64,000 nt of DNA, from NCBI RefSeq assembly GCF_047495495.1, contig NZ_CP179930.1:2232001-2296000 (forward strand), read 5' to 3'. Under the pieces are notes generated by a model. The model was given only the letters and a program-made list of their open reading frames with translations, had not been told where the DNA came from and searched no databases. Shown piece by piece: positions 1-9,039 of the stretch; the stretch's first letter is position 1, and each line of letters opens with the position of its first letter. The position numbers and the translations under genes were made by a program. The DNA comes from Zymobacter sp047495495 (GTDB lineage Bacteria > Pseudomonadota > Gammaproteobacteria > Pseudomonadales > Halomonadaceae).

Positions 1-1563
1 AAGCCATACCGCCGCATTGGCTGGCAGGTCGTCAGTCACGTCGATATCCGGCAGGCTTTTGGCGATCACTTCACCCGCGGGCATTGGAGCCGCATCATCA
101 CCAAAGTTGATCGCGAGGCAGATGTTGCCATTGCGTGCCACGATCACATCGTCGCTGTCAGTGTCGATGAACGTGACGTCGCCCGCCGCCAGTCCCAGTT
201 CCTGTCGTTTTTTGAACAGCACGCGGTACAGGCTCAGCATCGAGGTATCGGACTGCTGCTGCACATCGACGGCCAGTTCACGGTAGACCTGCGGCAGAGG
301 CAGCCAAGCACGCGCGGCAGTGCTGAAGCCAAGATTCGGCTTGTCGGATGCCCACGGCATCGGCGAACGGCAACCATCGCGGTCCATATCGCGGCCCTGC
401 AGGTCAGCATCAGTCAGCGTGGTGTGATCCGGCAATCCCAGTTCTTCACCGTAGTAGGTGCAGATGGCACCTGGCAGCCACATGGTCATCAGCGTCATGG
501 CACGAGTACGGCGCGTGCCCAATTCTAGATCCGGCTGTTCATCCTCTGGGCCGATATCACTGCCTTTATTCTTCGGATCGGGGAAGCCCAGATAAGACAC
601 CTGGCGAATAAGGTCGTGGGAAGAGGACACCCATACCGAGGAAGAACCGTGTTCGCGAGTAGTGGTTACCCATGAATCGATGATGTCCTTGAACTCGTCT
701 GCCTGCCACGGCGCTTCCTGATAGTCAAAGCAGAAGATCTGGTTCATGTGCGCCTTATCGACGAAGTTTTCCATGCCGGTTTCGGCATCGTCGAACACTT
801 CACCGATCATGCAGCGCGGACCAAATTCTTCATCAAGCATCTTGCGCCACTCGGCATAGATCGGGAACAGATCCGGCAGATTGTCTTCCGCTTGTGTGGC
901 CGTCAGCTCCGGTTTGATCAGCAGCGTGGGGGCATCGACACGCAGACCATCGACGCCTCGATTCATCCAAAAGCGCAGCGTGTTCTTGAACTCTTCACGC
1001 ACCTCGGGATTGCGCCAGTTGAGGTCAGGCTGCTCTGCCGAGAACATATGCAGATACCACTGCGTATCGACCTTGGTCCACGGCTCGGTGGTCGTCCAGC
1101 CTCCCCAAGCATTCGGCGGCAGCTTACCGCCATCACGACCATCGACGAAGATATAGCGATTGCGTTCGGCACTGCCCGGCGCCGCTTTGAGTGCAGCCTG
1201 GAACCACGGGTGCTGCGAAGAGGTATGGTTGGGCACGATATCAATGAACACGCGCACATTGAGCGAATGAGCTTTGGCCACCATCGCATCGAAATCGTCC
1301 AACGTGCCGTAGGTCGGATCGACGTTGCGATAATCGGCAACGTCGTAGCCCATATCGGCCTGGGGAGACGGATAGAACGGCGTTAGCCAGATGGCATTAA
1401 TCCCCAAATCCGCCAGGTACTGAAGGTGTTGGGTGATGCCCGCAATATCACCCACCCCGTCACCGTTCGAATCTGCGAAAGAACGCACGTAGATCTGGTA
1501 TAGGTTCATATCCAACCACCACTCGGCGGACTGTTCTTTTGAAGTAATCACGTTCTGTAACAT
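1..1563 (-). CDS. GH13 alpha-glucosidase / oligo-1,6-glucosidase family protein (5' part; 3' end outside window)
   Basis: The minus frame is open without a stop from ATG at 1563 to the window edge, giving 521 residues of a protein that continues outside. The (beta/alpha)8 hydrolase motifs of glycoside hydrolase family 13 appear in order: NQIYVRS-like start 'MNLYQIYVRSFADSNGDG' near residue 19, region I 'DIVPNHTS' near 107, nucleophile 'GLRVDAP' near 209, acid/base 'GEVFDD' near 252 and 'SSSHD' (stabilising Asp) near 315. Family members cleave alpha-1,4 or alpha-1,6 glucosidic bonds of small oligosaccharides such as maltose, sucrose or isomaltose in the cytoplasm; trehalose synthase is a less likely alternative. 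Exact substrate cannot be read from sequence. The upstream 450 bases are AT-rich and must hold its promoter. Confidence 0.88.
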   Translation of the reverse strand, partial: MLQNVITSKEQSAEWWLDMNLYQIYVRSFADSNGDGVGDIAGITQHLQYLADLGINAIWLTPFYPSPQADMGYDVADYRNVDPTYGTLDDFDAMVAKAHSLNVRVFIDIVPNHTSSQHPWFQAALKAAPGSAERNRYIFVDGRDGGKLPPNAWGGWTTTEPWTKVDTQWYLHMFSAEQPDLNWRNPEVREEFKNTLRFWMNRGVDGLRVDAPTLLIKPELTATQAEDNLPDLFPIYAEWRKMLDEEFGPRCMIGEVFDDAETGMENFVDKAHMNQIFCFDYQEAPWQADEFKDIIDSWVTTTREHGSSSVWVSSSHDLIRQVSYLGFPDPKNKGSDIGPEDEQPDLELGTRRTRAMTLMTMWLPGAICTYYGEELGLPDHTTLTDADLQGRDMDRDGCRSPMPWASDKPNLGFSTAARAWLPLPQVYRELAVDVQQQSDTSMLSLYRVLFKKRQELGLAAGDVTFIDTDSDDVIVARNGNICLAINFGDDAAPMPAGEVIAKSLPDIDVTDDLPANAAVWL

Positions 1564-1937
1564 AGCAAGACCTTATTGTTATTATTTATACTTTGATGAA
1601 TACGGATATAGAGACATGCCGTACTCAAATGGCCGGGCTATACTCACAGATGATCAAGTAATATTCATCTCAAGGGGATTGTAAATACGCGTTTCAACAA
1701 TTATTACTTCATATCGTTATTTATCTAATGGATAATATTCAAAAAAATTGAAACGCATAGTCGCTTGATATAAAAAGAGATAATTTCATTCTGATACACA
1801 ATATTACTAGCACAGAGAAGAATTGCACAAAGCATAACGATTATCGAATGGGCATGGATACACGCCCACCGTTAATTATGCGGGATGACAGATCTCTATT
1901 TATCGAAAGAGAATAAATATTTTACACTTGATAATAA
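1564..1937. other. AT-rich intergenic region
   Basis: About 370 bases of AT-rich DNA lie between the GH13 gene start and the ugd terminator. I see no open frame with coding character. Because the GH13 gene is transcribed away from it, the region must contain that gene's promoter, but I could not pick a convincing -35/-10 pair. Confidence 0.5.
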
Positions 1938-1970
1938 AATACCCGCTCATGGTCACCATGAGCGGGTATT
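1938..1970 (-). terminator. Terminator downstream of ugd
   Basis: A near-perfect palindrome: 16 bp arms (AAT/ATT extension of ACCCGCTCATGGT and its complement) around a very short loop. Read on the minus strand it is followed by the T-rich TATTTTATTATC. It lies about 45 bases after the ugd stop, so it most likely ends the ugd transcript. Confidence 0.75.
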
Positions 1971-2015
1971 CATCCGTCAGTACCTTACGGCACTGAAGCA
2001 AACATCAGCCTACGG

Positions 2016-3368
2016 TCAGTGACCTTGCAGCGAGTCAGCGCGACCAACACCGTAGTACATCAGCCCCGCATCCTTGACTGCTTTCGGATCGAAGACATTG
2101 CGACCATCGACGATCACCGGGAAGCGCAGAGCAGCTTTGACGGCAACGAAGTCCACGCTGCGGAATTCAGTCCATTCGGTGCAGATAACCAACGCATCAG
2201 CACCTTGCAGGGCATCCATGCGGTCGTCGACCAACTGCAGGTCATCACGCTGGCCATAAATGCGCAGGCATTCGTCTTCTGCCACCGGATCGTAGCCACG
2301 CACGGTAGCACCGGCCTTCCAGAGCGCTTCCATCAGTACCCGGCTGGGCGCATCACGCATGTCATCGGTTTCCGGCTTGAACGACAGCCCCCAAACAGCG
2401 ATCGTACGGCCTTTCAGGTCACCGTCCAGCGCATTGGAGAGCTTGGTGAACAGCGTCTGTTTCTGGCGCAGGTTGACCGCTTCTACCGCTTTCAGCAGCT
2501 CAGCGTCGTAACCGACTTCGCTGGCCGTGCGCGTCAGGGCCTGCACGTCTTTCGGGAAGCAGGAACCGCCATAGCCGCAGCCGGGATAGATGAAGTGGTA
2601 GCCAATGCGTGGATCAGAACCGATCCCTTGGCGTACCTGCTCGATATCGACATCCAGACGCTCAGCCAAGTTGGCGACTTCATTCATGAAGCTAATTTTG
2701 GTCGCAAGCATACTGTTGGCCGCGTACTTGGTCAGCTCCGCTGCACGCACGTCCATGAACATCAATTTATTGCGGATGCGGTTGTACGGTGCGTAGCATT
2801 CGCTCATCAGTTCGCGAACGCGCTCAGAACCCGTACCAACGACGATACGCGCGCCTTTGGAGAAATCTTCAATGGCCGCACCTTCCTTGAGAAACTCAGG
2901 GTTGGAGCACACATCGAACGCGGGACGATCCGCTTCGGACGGGAAGCGTTCGGCCAATACTGTGGCAACGGCATCACGAACTTTGTCGGCGGTTCCAACG
3001 GGCACCGTGGACTTGTCGATCAGCACCTTATAGCCGGTCATGTGCTGCCCAACCAAACGAGCGACGTTCAGTACGTACTGCAGATCAGCACTGCCGTCTT
3101 CATCGGGAGGCGTACCCACCGCAATGAACTGCAGCACACCAAATTCGACCGCTTTAGCAGGCTCAGTAGTGAAGAACAGACGCCCTGCCGCCACGTTGCG
3201 CGTTACGACGTCGTCTAGGCCCGGTTCATAGATCGGCACTTCGCCTTTTTGCAGGCGAGCAATCTTGTCCGGGTCGATGTCCATGCACATGACCTCATGG
3301 CCTGCGTCTGCCAGACATGCCCCCGTAACCAACCCCACATAGCCCACGCCGAAAACGGAAATTTTCAT
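2016..3368 (-). CDS. ugd: UDP-glucose 6-dehydrogenase
   Basis: This 450-residue cytoplasmic enzyme oxidises UDP-glucose to UDP-glucuronate with two NAD+, supplying an acidic sugar nucleotide for surface polysaccharide. The Rossmann fold begins at residue 1 (GVGYVGLVTGACLA, residues 7-20). The family motif NPEFLKEG is at 156-163, and the catalytic cysteine lies in GYGGSCFPKD (Cys270). The C-terminal UDP-binding domain is complete and the length is normal for the family. It is the last gene of the polysaccharide locus, 147 bases after the WaaL/Wzy-like gene, with two hairpins in the gap, so it may have its own promoter. A strong terminator follows. Confidence 0.96.
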   Translation of the reverse strand: MKISVFGVGYVGLVTGACLADAGHEVMCMDIDPDKIARLQKGEVPIYEPGLDDVVTRNVAAGRLFFTTEPAKAVEFGVLQFIAVGTPPDEDGSADLQYVLNVARLVGQHMTGYKVLIDKSTVPVGTADKVRDAVATVLAERFPSEADRPAFDVCSNPEFLKEGAAIEDFSKGARIVVGTGSERVRELMSECYAPYNRIRNKLMFMDVRAAELTKYAANSMLATKISFMNEVANLAERLDVDIEQVRQGIGSDPRIGYHFIYPGCGYGGSCFPKDVQALTRTASEVGYDAELLKAVEAVNLRQKQTLFTKLSNALDGDLKGRTIAVWGLSFKPETDDMRDAPSRVLMEALWKAGATVRGYDPVAEDECLRIYGQRDDLQLVDDRMDALQGADALVICTEWTEFRSVDFVAVKAALRFPVIVDGRNVFDPKAVKDAGLMYYGVGRADSLQGH

Positions 3369-3388
3369 GGCTCATTCATCCTTGTGTT

Positions 3389-3440
3389 AAGCCGCACGAA
3401 GCGGCTTGCCCAGACAATATCAGTGCGGCTCCAGCCGCAC
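3389..3440 (-). promoter_or_regulatory. Two hairpins in the ugd leader
   Basis: Two inverted repeats sit between the WaaL/Wzy-like gene and ugd: GTGCGGCT/AGCCGCAC (3423-3440) and AAGCCGC/GCGGCTT (3389-3407). Neither has a good T tract on the minus strand. They may be a weak terminator of the upstream gene or a leader structure of ugd; I cannot decide between these. Confidence 0.4.
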
Positions 3441-3514
3441 CGAGAAATGTAAATCCTTGCATGCCGTCGCCCGATATTTATCAGACGAGAAAAAGACGTT
3501 ACCGTTCTTGTAAC

Positions 3515-4816
3515 CTACTTGGACGACGGGAGAAATCCGCTATTGGTCCAACGTAACTGGGCCTGTCGATAGCGCAGGCAAGCCCAGAACACCGCAATCG
3601 CGTAAGGGTACACCATGACCGCATCGTTATGAGTGAAAAGCACCTGTGACATCCCAAAATCCATAAAGCATACAGGGATCATCGCTCCCCCAAGGGCCAG
3701 CGAGCGAGTCGTCATGTCACGGCTTTTGCGGTAGCGCGAGAACAACGCGAGAGGTACGAGATAGACGCCCAGAAGCGCAAGGACACCAATACTGCCTCGC
3801 TTGGCGGCAGCGTCTAGGATTTCATTGTGGGCGGATTGTAGATCCTGCTCGATAACGCCCTGCCCGTAGCCAAACTTTTCATGAATCTCGTTGCGCATTT
3901 CCACGAACTGGTAGGACCCATAGCCAAAGATGGGACGATGGCCATACATATAATTGGCCATCCGCCACAGATCGAAGCGAGCCCCCAGCGACGTATTGTT
4001 TTCGCCATTCTTATAATGGTGGACATCAATGTAGATTTGATGAATGCGCCGAGCAACTCCGGTTTCAGGAATAGCAACAACAGCAGCACCACACATGCAG
4101 ATACCGGTAATAAGCCCCACCCATTGGCTGCGTGTGAGGAAATTCGAGTAGTTGCGAATCAGCATAAGGAAGATCAACGGCGCACCAATCCAACCGCCGC
4201 GAGATCCTGACAACAGCGAAGCCCCTACCCCCATTGCCGCACCCAACGCAAAAGCCGTGATCCAGTAAGCACGACGCTTCTGTTCCTGCCCCCATGCGAT
4301 ACCCGCAAGGCACAGCACGCCCATCAGCATGGAAAGATCACCAAACTGGATGGGATAGAGGAAACCTTCTGCTCGATCCAACCCTAGCCAGATCTTCTGG
4401 TATACGGCAAGAACGCCTGCAGACACCGCACTCAGCACAACGCCTCTCCAGAGCCAAGTGACGCGCGGTGGGTAACGCAGCAAGATCAGCAGTACCGGGA
4501 TCGCCAGCAGAAAGCGAGCAGGTTTATCAAGCTCGCGAGATTTAAGGTGGAACCAAAGAATTTCCGCGGCCAGAGCACAGAAGTAAGCGCCAAAAGCGGC
4601 CATCAACCAGCGGTCATGAGCATTGATTCTAAGCTTGAACGAGTTCGCTGAGCTGAGCCAAGAACGAGGCACCACCACTACCACAGACAGCAGCAGCAGT
4701 AGCGTCGGCCCCAGCGAGTAACCACCGGGAAAGGAAAGATTTATGGCGAACATCAAAAATACGATTAGGGTGGTGACCCAACGCCATCGACATGTAGATT
4801 CAGCCCTTACGGCCAT
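3515..4816 (-). CDS. O-antigen ligase / polymerase family membrane protein (WaaL- or Wzy-like)
   Basis: A polytopic inner-membrane protein of 433 residues with about ten hydrophobic segments and one larger periplasmic loop. The loop carries GYGSYQFVEMRNEIHEKFGYG followed by AHNEILDAAAKRG, the Wzy_C signature with a conserved histidine (HNxxL) seen in O-antigen ligases. The ATG at 4816 is chosen because GGGAG precedes it by five bases; a longer in-frame TTG start at 4864 lacks such a site. A second protein of the same superfamily (14723-16165) lies inside the operon, so one of the two should be the polymerase and the other the ligase joining polymer to lipid A-core. I favour ligase here because it stands outside the tightly coupled operon. 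Confidence 0.8.
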   Translation of the reverse strand: MAVRAESTCRWRWVTTLIVFLMFAINLSFPGGYSLGPTLLLLLSVVVVVPRSWLSSANSFKLRINAHDRWLMAAFGAYFCALAAEILWFHLKSRELDKPARFLLAIPVLLILLRYPPRVTWLWRGVVLSAVSAGVLAVYQKIWLGLDRAEGFLYPIQFGDLSMLMGVLCLAGIAWGQEQKRRAYWITAFALGAAMGVGASLLSGSRGGWIGAPLIFLMLIRNYSNFLTRSQWVGLITGICMCGAAVVAIPETGVARRIHQIYIDVHHYKNGENNTSLGARFDLWRMANYMYGHRPIFGYGSYQFVEMRNEIHEKFGYGQGVIEQDLQSAHNEILDAAAKRGSIGVLALLGVYLVPLALFSRYRKSRDMTTRSLALGGAMIPVCFMDFGMSQVLFTHNDAVMVYPYAIAVFWACLRYRQAQLRWTNSGFLPSSK

Positions 4817-4890
4817 GATAACTCCCATAACAAGCACATAAAGTATTTTCTTCTCTTCGAGCAAAAATCATCTGAAAACGTACTACAACA

Positions 4891-4928
4891 ATAAAACCAA
4901 TATGAATCATATACCATATTGGTTTTAT
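4891..4928 (-). terminator. AT-rich hairpin between GT-C gene and WaaL/Wzy-like gene
   Basis: A perfect 14 bp inverted repeat (ATAAAACCAATATG and its complement, loop of 10) follows the stop of the GT-C gene by a few bases. Its arms give TTTTAT on either strand, so it can act as a terminator of the long operon on the minus strand. Confidence 0.6.
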
Positions 4929-4933
4929 CAAAA

Positions 4934-6448
4934 TCACAAACCTAATCTTTTATTATAAACAAAGATAATATTGCTTCCATACTTAAGTATTTCATCTGGT
5001 TCTCCTAGCTGTTTTTTTATACCTAACAAGCAAGGCTCCATTGAGATACATCTTTCTCCGTCAAGCCCTGTAGAGATAGAAATAAACTGCCTATTTGGAG
5101 CCATTTGCAATTCTTTTTCATCAAGCCATTTCTTCATTGTTTGCACACGTGAGGAACGAAAATCTACTGTGCCATTGTCTTTTTCGAAAAAAACGGGGAT
5201 TATATTTATATCTCCATTCGAGAGCCAAGTTACTGTATTTGACATTCCCCAGAAAGCGCCATAGCCATAACTTAAACCATGTGCTCTAAGGAATGTGATA
5301 TAGTCTAAATTTTGCTTATATTGGTTATGAAGAGGACCTTTATTATTTGCATATGAGTTAATAGATGACAAAGCAAACAATAAAGAAATTATAATATAAA
5401 ATATTTTAAACTTAGATGTCATATATAAACAACATATAATCAACGCCAGACAAGTTACATTAACAAAGAATCTTGCACTTATTTCACTAGCACTTGCGTA
5501 ACTCAAAACAAAAGAAGAAACGACCCCAAGAACTGAAAACAGCGATATAATAACAAAGTCTATATATCGTTCATGTTTGTTTTTTATTACAACCAAAATA
5601 GAATGTAAAAAAACAGCCATCCAAACACAAAAAGACAAATATGCGGCTATTCCATTGTCTACAAAAAACAAATTCAAAGACTTTCCAATAAGCAATGGAA
5701 ATATCTTTAAATTATCAAGCATTGTATGCACAGGAACTAGAGAAAAATGATGAACAGGCAAGCCTATTATTTTCTGAATAAATCCTTTCCAGCTTACGAA
5801 AAAGAAGACAGAAATAATTAACAAGTTATAGACATAAGATTTATCTCTTAAAAAGATATAAAAGAAATAAACAACTATCGGAATAAAATATGCTGCTAAA
5901 AACCAAGGATCAGACAAAGATGAAAGAGTTGCTATAACTGCTAAACAGCATGTTCTAAAAACACTAATTTTGCCTGGAGAGGTTACAATAATTAATAAGC
6001 ATAGAAGTCCAAAGCAATTTGTAGAGTTGTGAGAAAATGGGTGTCCAATAAACCCAAATTTATAGCCAAATGCAGGAATTAGCGTAAGAAGGATTATTGC
6101 CATTGCACCATATGTTTTCTTTAAAAATGCGGTAACAATACCATAAGCTAAGAAAACAATAGAAATTGAAAAGATGGCTGTTGATATTTTTAAAGAGACA
6201 AGCCCACTATCTCCCAGAACGTAATACGTAATAAAATTAACCGGGTATACTGTAAAATACCAGTTATCAACTGTTGGCTGCCAACTATTTATTGCACCAA
6301 CACCTGTATTTAATATTTCTTGCCATACAATCGGACTATTAGCCACATCGGGCTCTACAGGGAAATATCTAGATTCGAGCCAAATTGTAAAAAAGATCGA
6401 GATTGTTACTAATAACAAAAAGGTTACTTTTTTATGTAATTTAGTCAT
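4934..6448 (-). CDS. Polytopic membrane protein, probable GT-C glycosyltransferase
   Basis: A 504-residue AT-rich gene encoding a protein with about ten to twelve hydrophobic segments and a C-terminal soluble tail of roughly 120 residues. An N-terminal membrane helix is followed by a first periplasmic loop with acidic residues (RYFPVEPDVANS), a layout typical of GT-C enzymes that use polyprenyl-phosphate sugars. ATG 6448 is preferred because GGAG lies nine bases upstream; an in-frame TTG lies five codons earlier. It directly follows the gtrC-like gene, so it may be a second periplasmic sugar transferase fed by GtrAB. I do not recognise a specific family, and a function other than glycosylation is possible. 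Confidence 0.6.
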   Translation of the reverse strand: MTKLHKKVTFLLLVTISIFFTIWLESRYFPVEPDVANSPIVWQEILNTGVGAINSWQPTVDNWYFTVYPVNFITYYVLGDSGLVSLKISTAIFSISIVFLAYGIVTAFLKKTYGAMAIILLTLIPAFGYKFGFIGHPFSHNSTNCFGLLCLLIIVTSPGKISVFRTCCLAVIATLSSLSDPWFLAAYFIPIVVYFFYIFLRDKSYVYNLLIISVFFFVSWKGFIQKIIGLPVHHFSLVPVHTMLDNLKIFPLLIGKSLNLFFVDNGIAAYLSFCVWMAVFLHSILVVIKNKHERYIDFVIISLFSVLGVVSSFVLSYASASEISARFFVNVTCLALIICCLYMTSKFKIFYIIISLLFALSSINSYANNKGPLHNQYKQNLDYITFLRAHGLSYGYGAFWGMSNTVTWLSNGDINIIPVFFEKDNGTVDFRSSRVQTMKKWLDEKELQMAPNRQFISISTGLDGERCISMEPCLLGIKKQLGEPDEILKYGSNIIFVYNKRLGL

Positions 6449-6519
6449 CACGTTAATCTCCAATAACAGTAACCAAAACCAATGAATTAACCAACCTGTT
6501 TATTGATAACAACATTTAA

Positions 6520-7737
6520 TCAAGCCCTCTTGCTTAAATTTAAAAATCTTTTATTTTGAAGGAAAATATTTATAATTAAAAAAATCATAATCACATAATA
6601 AACAAAAAAGACCCTTTTGCCAGAAGCATATATAGTAGGAGATAGCCCCATAAAAACAATCGAAGCAGCAGAGCAAACAAAACAAATAACTATCACTAAA
6701 GAAGATTTATCGAAAGATCTGGATATAGATACCGCACATATAACAGAAATCAAATATAGAGTAGCTAAGAAGGCTCTCATCAGTGGAAGAAATGTTAGAA
6801 CATCATTTTCATTCAAGCGTATAGCATCAGGAGATACAATCAGTGTCGCTAAAAAAACAACACTCCAAAAAATAGCAATACATTTCGCCCAAAAACTATT
6901 ACATACTTTAATTAATGCTAGAGATGAGAGTAGTGGTACTACGCTATGTTTCGACACAAGCGCATCAACGTAGAGGTTGCATCCGAGAACCAACTTTCCA
7001 AACAACCCAATACTATTAAATCCTTCAAACCAGGCGGCAGTTTCTATATTATATCTAGCCATGTTCCCTGGGCATGTTGCTATTATAACAAGCACAATAC
7101 ATACCGACAGCAACGGCGGCAATAAAAATAAATACTTGCTGCCGGACAGTCTGAAATAAACAATACTTATAAGAATAGAGGAAAAATTAACTACTGCCAT
7201 TTGCTCATTAAATGATGACAGAAAAACAAAAATGCATGACAAAATAACAAACAACCTACTATTACATAAAAAATACTTGTATAAACATAAATATGATATA
7301 GCAGCAAGCGCCACGGGCCACAAATAATTAAATGATCCAGTCATCCAAATAGCAGCTTCAAAAGAAACTGATTTAGGCATACCCCATAAGACTAAACCAA
7401 AAACAAGCACACTGGATATCAAGAGTTTTTTTAAGCCAAGGTTAAGATAATAGGTTATGCATAAAACAAGGGATGCAAACATAAATGAATTTATAAAAAC
7501 CCATATTTTGAAATGAGTTATCAACAACACAAGAAAAAATTCAATAGGTATTCGAGATGTCCATTGAAAATAACGATCTTTCAACCAAACAAAAATATTA
7601 GATTGAGAGTCATGAACATTAGAAAACCAGACATCATCTGCCATATTAACGTAATGGCCATAACACAGTTTAAAAAAGAACATTAAATATATCAAAGAAA
7701 AAGCAATGACATATTTATTTCTATAAAAAAACTTCAT
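6520..7737 (-). CDS. GtrC-like serotype-specific GT-C glycosyltransferase (DUF6056-like)
   Basis: A 405-residue membrane protein with about ten hydrophobic segments. Near the N terminus it has MADDVWF (acidic pair in the first periplasmic loop) and YFQWTSR, features shared by GT-C proteins of the DUF6056 type. Its ATG overlaps the gtrB stop by four bases (ATGA) and is preceded by AGGAG, so translation is coupled to gtrB. In gtr cassettes the third gene encodes the specific transferase that moves glucose from undecaprenyl phosphate onto O-antigen in the periplasm; the position and topology here fit that role. Low GC and extreme sequence divergence are usual for this class. The sugar and linkage cannot be predicted. 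Confidence 0.7.
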   Translation of the reverse strand: MKFFYRNKYVIAFSLIYLMFFFKLCYGHYVNMADDVWFSNVHDSQSNIFVWLKDRYFQWTSRIPIEFFLVLLITHFKIWVFINSFMFASLVLCITYYLNLGLKKLLISSVLVFGLVLWGMPKSVSFEAAIWMTGSFNYLWPVALAAISYLCLYKYFLCNSRLFVILSCIFVFLSSFNEQMAVVNFSSILISIVYFRLSGSKYLFLLPPLLSVCIVLVIIATCPGNMARYNIETAAWFEGFNSIGLFGKLVLGCNLYVDALVSKHSVVPLLSSLALIKVCNSFWAKCIAIFWSVVFLATLIVSPDAIRLNENDVLTFLPLMRAFLATLYLISVICAVSISRSFDKSSLVIVICFVCSAASIVFMGLSPTIYASGKRVFFVYYVIMIFLIINIFLQNKRFLNLSKRA

Positions 7738-8645
7738 TTTTTTCTCCTCATAATATATTTTGGCCTACCTTTGGTTTCTAAATATATTCTCCCTATATAC
7801 TCTCCTAAGACACCAACCCCTATCAACTGAATCCCTCCTAAAAATAGAATGGAAACCAAAAGTGATGGGTACCCATGAACGGGATTTCCCCAAAGCAATG
7901 TATTAACAATCATCCATGCCCCATATATAAAAGCAACACTAGCCACTACCAATCCGATATAAGTCCAAATTTTCAAAGGAATTGTAGAAAAGCTGGTAAT
8001 GCCTTCAATCGCTAGATTCCAAAGCTTCCAACCATTAAATTTAGAAACGCCTGATACACGTTCAGTACGCGAGTATTCAACTATCTCCGTTCTTCCCCCA
8101 ACCCAAGAAAGAATGCCCTTCATGAATAAGTTACACTCGGGCATCAGCTTGATATTATCAACTACCTCCCGAGACATTAACCGGAAATCACCTACATTTT
8201 CTTCTATTTTCGGATTGCTAATCATATTGTGCAGGCGATAAAACCATTCAGCCGTCTTGCGCTTAAGACGTCCATCTGAACTACGATCTACCCGCTTGGC
8301 TAAAACAACATCGGCTCCAGCCTTCCATTTGCCAACCATTTCAGGAATAAGCTCAATAGGATCCTGTAAGTCAACATCAATAGGGATTACTGCCTCGCCT
8401 GTAGCGCGTTCCAATCCTGCAAAAAGAGCCGCTTCTTTTCCAAAATTACGAGTAAAGCTATACGCCTTAACCATTGGATCGCTAGCTTCTAAGGCATTTA
8501 TAATATTTTCGGAGTTATCCTTGCTTCCATCATTGATGAACACTATCTCAATATCAAAATCAGATAACTCTTTTTTTACTGCACTGTAGAAGATAGGGAT
8601 CGCCTCTTCTTCATTAAACACAGGCACCACTAAAGATATAGTCAT
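7734..8645 (-). CDS. gtrB: Bactoprenol glucosyltransferase GtrB-like
   Basis: A 303-residue GT2 enzyme: VVPVFNEEEAIP at residues 6-17, FINDGSKDNS near 37-46, and the metal-binding DVDLQDP at 90-96. Two hydrophobic helices near the C terminus (about 230-290) anchor it in the membrane. GtrB transfers a hexose, usually glucose, from its UDP sugar to undecaprenyl phosphate on the cytoplasmic face. It overlaps gtrA by four bases upstream and the gtrC-like gene by four bases downstream, so the three form one coupled cassette. Length and domain order match the family. The related ArnC/DPM enzymes have the same fold, but the gtrA neighbour argues for GtrB. Confidence 0.88.
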   Translation of the reverse strand: MTISLVVPVFNEEEAIPIFYSAVKKELSDFDIEIVFINDGSKDNSENIINALEASDPMVKAYSFTRNFGKEAALFAGLERATGEAVIPIDVDLQDPIELIPEMVGKWKAGADVVLAKRVDRSSDGRLKRKTAEWFYRLHNMISNPKIEENVGDFRLMSREVVDNIKLMPECNLFMKGILSWVGGRTEIVEYSRTERVSGVSKFNGWKLWNLAIEGITSFSTIPLKIWTYIGLVVASVAFIYGAWMIVNTLLWGNPVHGYPSLLVSILFLGGIQLIGVGVLGEYIGRIYLETKGRPKYIMRRKK

Positions 8646-9001
8646 CGTAATGTCCTAAAGACAAAAAATTTAGAATATATAAAACCCACAACCAGGCTAA
8701 TTGCAGAGAATATTATCAATGTTAATATAGGGGGTATGGTAACAGCATCACTTATATAGCCTGTTGCCGCTGCCAATCCTCCCATAAAAGCAACATAAGC
8801 AATATAACGCCATGATGTCGCTTTTTGTTTGAAAGTAAAATATGCATTTGCCACGAAAGAAAAAGTAACCGCCACAGCAAATGCTATTATATTGGATACA
8901 AGCTGATTCATGCCGCAAAAGTGTAATATGAAAAATACGGCCCAATGAATAGCAGTATTAATTACTCCTACAGACAGATAGCGCGAAAACAGGTTCAGCA
9001 T
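8642..9001 (-). CDS. gtrA: GtrA-like polyprenyl-phosphate-sugar flippase
   Basis: A 119-residue protein with four membrane helices and the GtrA-family opening FSRYLSVGVINTAIHWAVF. Family members are thought to flip the undecaprenyl-phosphate-linked sugar made by GtrB to the periplasmic side. ATG 9001 is preferred because AAGGA lies five bases upstream; the in-frame TTG at 9016 has no comparable site. The stop overlaps the gtrB start (ATGA). It lies 38 bases after the initiating glycosyltransferase gene and is on the same transcript. Confidence 0.88.
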   Translation of the reverse strand: MLNLFSRYLSVGVINTAIHWAVFFILHFCGMNQLVSNIIAFAVAVTFSFVANAYFTFKQKATSWRYIAYVAFMGGLAAATGYISDAVTIPPILTLIIFSAISLVVGFIYSKFFVFRTLR

Positions 9002-9039
9002 TTCATTCCTTAGCAAACATTATTGCTGCATAGCAATGT

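Noticed and set aside
2019..3218. A 399-codon plus-strand frame antisense to ugd.
   Set aside because: It lies wholly inside a clear UDP-glucose dehydrogenase gene on the other strand and has no family features; a by-product of codon bias.
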